A stretch of 33,990 nucleotides of DNA from Butyriboletus loyo (lineage: Eukaryota > Basidiomycota > Agaricomycetes > Boletales > Boletaceae), in assembly GCA_038093515.1 (NCBI GenBank), contig JBBPSI010000251.1, positions 1 to 33,990 on the forward strand, given 5' to 3'. The notes below the pieces were generated by a model. It was not told where the DNA came from, ran no database searches, and worked only from the letters and a program-made list of their open reading frames with translations. A program made the translations under genes and the position numbers. Position 1 is the first letter of the stretch. Every line of letters starts with the position of its first letter. Positions 30,835-33,990 of the stretch are shown one piece after another.

Positions 30835-32204
30835 CTCCTCCTCGCTTCAGCATTACTTCTTTATTGAAGAGAAGGGTAAAAGAGGAAGCATGGACCAAAC
30901 TTCTTCAAACCTCTGCCATGTCAGATTCTTCATAAAGATATCTGCAGCTTGTTGTTGAGTAGGAGTATAGAAGAGAGTAATCTCCTTATCCTCAATGCAT
31001 TACCGAATATAATGAAACAGAATTGCAATGTGTTTGCTGTGTCCTGTTATGCTGGGTGCTAACAATGAGAACTCTGAGGCGGCACTCTGAAGTAGCTGCA
31101 GGACTCTTGAGACAATTCTCAGATGGGTCTCAGACTATGTCTTAGTGCGCACACTAAGAGTCTGGAAGAGAACTAATTGCTAGCAGAAGACTGCATAGAA
31201 CTAGATAAGTTACAAGTGTATGGGATCTGGGTTTATATACTGTAAGGGTCTGCGCACAGACCATGGCCCAATCAGGTCGCATGAGTCGTAAAGCTGAATG
31301 AGGAAAGAATACTCTAGAACGTTTTGGAGTATGAAGAAAATAGCATCCAAGCGTGGGAAGTGATGACTAAGTGGAATGGTTACATCATTCAAAGAACAAT
31401 AGGTGAAGCCTAGGGGAAAACGGTAGTCCACTACCGTAACATGTCCTTCAACAGCAGGATTAGAAGCCAGAAATATAGCTCCTTGATTATCAACTAGAAG
31501 GGGTAAAGGACCAAGTCTGTATCCCAACTTGAAGAACAAGGAGTGCACCCAAGAGAGCTGTTTAGCAGTCTTGGTCATGCTCATATATTCTGCTTCAGTT
31601 GAAGAGTGAGCAATCTTGTGTTGTCATCTGGATAACCATGATACTATGCCAGATGCTAGAAATATACAATAACCTGTCATTGAATGTCAGATCTCAATAT
31701 CACCTGCCCAGTCTGTGTCACTATAAGCAATAAAGCCAGAATTGGCTCTCAGACCAGTCTGGCTGTGTCTGGAATACATAATGCAAAGGTCTGGTGTTCC
31801 CAACAGATAGTGGACTATATAGAGCGCTCTTTTCAAATGCTCTTCCGATGGATTGGAAGAAAATTGTGACATTTTGATGACAGCATGAGCGATATTGGAT
31901 CTAGATCCAAGCATAATAAAGAGAAGAGATCCGATGACAGACTGATATTGCAAACACAAAGATGGCAATGCTTTGGTGGTTGATGGTGAAGGATTGTAAC
32001 CAGAAGGAAGAGGTGTGCATGCAGGTTTTGCATTTTCAAGCTTGAATCATTTTATGACCTTCTGTGCATAATCGCACTGATCCAGCCTCAGGGTACATTT
32101 TTTATGATCCCTGATAATCCACATGCCTAGATACTCTTTCACTTCTCCAAGGTCTCTACTTTCCCAAGTCTTCATAAAGAGCTTTTTGTGAGCAAGGACT
32201 GTTA
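30835..32204 (-). mobile_element. Ty1/copia fragment (RT end, RNase H, polypurine tract), minus strand
   Basis: Reading leftwards from 32204: GEVKEYLGMWIIRDH (end of RT palm region), then YQSVIGSLLFIMLGSRSNIAHAV and LRANSGFIAYSDTDWAGD. STEAEYMSMTKTAKQ follows (RNase H catalytic region), then DNQGAIFLASNPAVEGH, SKHIAI...HYIR, EITLFYTPTQQQAADIF and the polypurine tract GCGAGGAGGAG next to the LTR. A solo LTR (31045-31441) splits EGH from SKHIAI. Several stops make it non-functional. The 5' part is missing, ending at the gypsy-family LTR that starts at 32206. Confidence 0.88.
31045..31441 (-). mobile_element. Solo LTR (397 bp), TSD TGTCC
   Basis: Same family as 27199-27626: plus-strand TGTTATGCTGGG to CTACCGTAACA, with matching internal blocks. 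Perfect target duplication TGTCC at 31040-31044 and 31442-31446. Removing it restores the copia RNase H reading GH-SKHIAI, which confirms the boundaries. Confidence 0.93.
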
Positions 32205-32205
32205 C

Positions 32206-32702
32206 TGTTATAATCATAACATTTTATTCGTACACTTCGTACACTTTCAATTCGGACTTAGTCGTTTTCACTTTCAAAGGTCACGTGACATAGCGCACGT
32301 GATCGTGGGAACTTACATGTGATCCATTGCTGACTAAGCATATGATGTCATGGCCTAGACCAGGCCTAGACTCTATGACGTCACGACACATGTATTTAAT
32401 CTCCGTTTACTTCTCTTCTTTTTGATCCCCGCGCCTCGTGTGGTTAATCACCGTTGCGCTTCTCTTCTTTAGTCTATCCATGTATAGTAATTCCTCACAC
32501 GCACAGCATGGTCTGTGCGCATCCTTGTACAATATAAAAGGGCTCGTGGTTGCGGCTAGGATTCCCTATTTAAACTTGTTTATGTCGCTGGCAACAGTTG
32601 AGAGATTAAGATTTGAGCTATCCTCATTATACCTCGCCAGTACCTGTGTAACTGCAACAGTAGTGGAACTCGTGTGACTTGATAACTCCGTGTCTCGTAA
32701 CA
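32206..32702 (+). mobile_element. Gypsy-family LTR (497 bp) with divergent 3' part
   Basis: Starts TGTTATAATCATAACA like the LTRs at 26414 and 33397, and ends CTCGTAACA by comparison. The first ~340 bp are nearly identical to 33397 on, including TGACGTCA at 32376-32383 and TATAAAAG at 32533-32540. From about 32550 the sequence is clearly different from both sisters. The preceding bases are GTTAC; no matching copy follows directly, so it may be a 5' LTR whose element runs out of the window, or a solo LTR whose end I misplaced. Confidence 0.75.
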
Positions 32703-33396
32703 CTTGGTTAAAGCTTTTGATACACACCCGGTTCCAGGGCAGGGATAGTTTCGTTTCCACGCACATACCAGTATGCTACCACTTGAAGGGGCAGCTTTTC
32801 CGCTTAGGAAACCATACCCGGAATCCAGGGTTAAGGATCGTCACTGGGCGTTCGCCAGTTTTCATTTTCGTTTTACCCCCGCGCCTTTAGGGGAGCTCCT
32901 CGGAAGAGCAGTCTTTGTGTCTCGGAGTAGCACTTGTATCATTCATTCTCAGACGCTCCCTTTGGAGTTGTTAGTCCGCGTCAGGGTCGAGCCTGATTTG
33001 TGAAGTGCGACTTAGGGACCCCCAAATCCCTTTGGCTGAGCAATTCTCCAAGTAGTCCCTGTGGTAACACGGGAGGTAGAAGAAAAAACCCTTCATCATC
33101 ATTTGTCAAATAGTAGTAAAAAAGTTTTTACCCGTATCGGTTCATTACCGAACCAAACTTCGTCGGAGATACTACCTCCGTTCGAAAAAATATTTCTTTC
33201 GCTCTACTTGCTGTAGAATTCCCCAGAGTTCCTTTGGAAGATAGGGGACAGTAAGGAAAACTATATCTCGTAGCTTTTTGTTTTTGCCGAAGAAAACCGG
33301 TTTTTGCCGAAGAAAAAAATTTGCCGATGAACTATTTCGGACTATTCGTCTTTACTACAATCGCCATCTACATCGTTTTCGTCACCACTCTCGTAA
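32703..33396. other. Unassigned sequence between two gypsy-family LTRs
   Basis: If 32206-32702 is a 5' LTR, this is its leader and the beginning of its internal region, interrupted by the solo LTR at 33397. A reading frame at 32773-33003 is the longest, but I recognise no Gag motif. Near the right end, TTTTTGCCGAAGAAAA occurs twice in tandem (about 33283 and 33300). No primer-binding site could be named with confidence. Confidence 0.45.
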
Positions 33397-33917
33397 TTGT
33401 TATAATCATAACATTTTATTCGTACACTTCATACACTTTCAATTCGGACTTAGTCGTTTTCACTTTCAAAGGTCACGTGACATAGCGCACGTGATCGTGG
33501 GAACTTACATGTGATCTCTTGCTGACTAAGCATATGATGTCATGGCCTAGACCAGGCCTAGACTCTATGACGTCACGACACATGTATTTAATCTCCGTTT
33601 ACTTCTCTTCTTTTTGATCCCCGCGCCTCGTGTGGTTAATCACCGTTGCGCTTCTCTTCTTTAGTCTATCCATGTATAGTAATTCCTCACACGCACAGCA
33701 TGGTCTGTGCGCATCCTTGTACAATATAAAAGGGCTCGTGGTTAGACTAGGATTCCCTAGTTTTAACCACTTGTCTATTCGCTGGCAACAGTTGAGGATT
33801 AAGTTGAAGCTCCTTGATTCCATCTTGCCAGGTCTTTGTGTAGACCTGCAACTGTAGTGGGACCTCGTGTGAAAGGGTACTACGTGCTAGCATTCGACTG
33901 CGCGTTGCCTCGCAACA
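33397..33917 (+). mobile_element. Solo gypsy-family LTR (521 bp), TSD GTAAT
   Basis: TG...CA ends (TGTTATAATCATAACA to CTCGCAACA) and a perfect 5-bp duplication GTAAT at 33392-33396 and 33918-33922. Its U3 is nearly identical to the LTR at 32206, while its R/U5 resembles the older LTR at 26414. It has a TGACGTCA box at 33568-33575 and a TATA box near 33726. CpGs are largely intact, so it is young. Confidence 0.93.
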
Positions 33918-33990
33918 GTAATCGCGCTGAAAGTTTTCAATACAATCGTCGCAAAACAAACTCAACCCTATACCATTACCCTATCTTTCA
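33918..33990. other. Continuation of the unassigned sequence
   Basis: The last 73 bases begin with the right GTAAT copy and should continue the sequence interrupted at 33396. Too short to identify. Confidence 0.4.

Noticed and set aside
32206..33917. The two young LTRs as the 5' and 3' LTR of one short element
   Set aside because: The right LTR has its own perfect GTAAT duplication directly at its ends, so it is an independent solo insertion, and the two LTRs differ strongly in their 3' parts.

Overview
This window looks like a nuclear segment of a filamentous basidiomycete, most likely an agaricomycete. The evidence is many 47-80 nt GT-AG introns, very small exons, a Crinkler-header/nuclease/kinase gene of the agaricomycete type, and a chromodomain Ty3/gypsy element. 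A Ceratobasidiaceae (Rhizoctonia-like) source is my guess and cannot be proved from the sequence.

Layout. (1) 1-4268 is repeat-rich and gene-free. It holds an alternating A-B-A-B higher-order repeat with a ~1.27 kb period (1-2540), a palindrome cluster (3228-3470), and a 144-bp TA-flanked MITE (3496-4264) split by a solo copia-type LTR. The LTR sits between perfect 38-bp direct repeats. (2) 4776-6982 encodes a protein with two tandem Crinkler-type headers, a PD-(D/E)XK-like domain and a kinase domain. (3) 7372-8090 is a decayed histidine acid phosphatase (phytase-type) gene. (4) 8247-12420 holds two intact minus-strand genes: a cytosolic-type Mn/Fe superoxide dismutase and a carnitine O-acetyltransferase. 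(5) 12421-15535 is mostly non-coding, with a 27-bp-arm hairpin and a broken gene of unknown function. (6) 15536-17985 is a Baeyer-Villiger-type flavin monooxygenase on the minus strand. (7) 18620-23713 is a head-to-head housekeeping pair: mitochondrial-type tRNA threonylcarbamoyl transferase QRI7 (minus) and splicing factor PRP6 (plus), 196 bp apart. (8) 24057-25045 is a PNPOx-like FMN-binding gene cut off by transposon sequence.

From about 25046 to the right edge everything is nested transposon. A 5'-truncated chromodomain gypsy element ends in a 564-bp LTR. It is followed by a plus-strand copia fragment carrying one solo LTR (TSD TCAGG) and one Tc1-type DD34E element with 215-bp inverted repeats. 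That fragment is fused to a minus-strand copia fragment carrying a second solo LTR (TSD TGTCC). Last come two more gypsy-family LTRs, one of them a solo LTR with TSD GTAAT. The older copies have decayed largely by CpG to TpG/CpA change, including several CGA to TGA stops; the younger LTR copies keep their CpGs.

The intact genes (SOD, acetyltransferase, monooxygenase, QRI7, PRP6) belong to unrelated pathways and do not form a cluster with one function. The items most worth following are the 38-bp-flanked LTR inside the MITE hairpin, the double-header Crinkler-type kinase, the A/B repeat array, the modular LTRs and the Tc1 element whose long repeats are themselves bounded by inverted motifs. 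All functions are read from motifs by eye; no database search was run.
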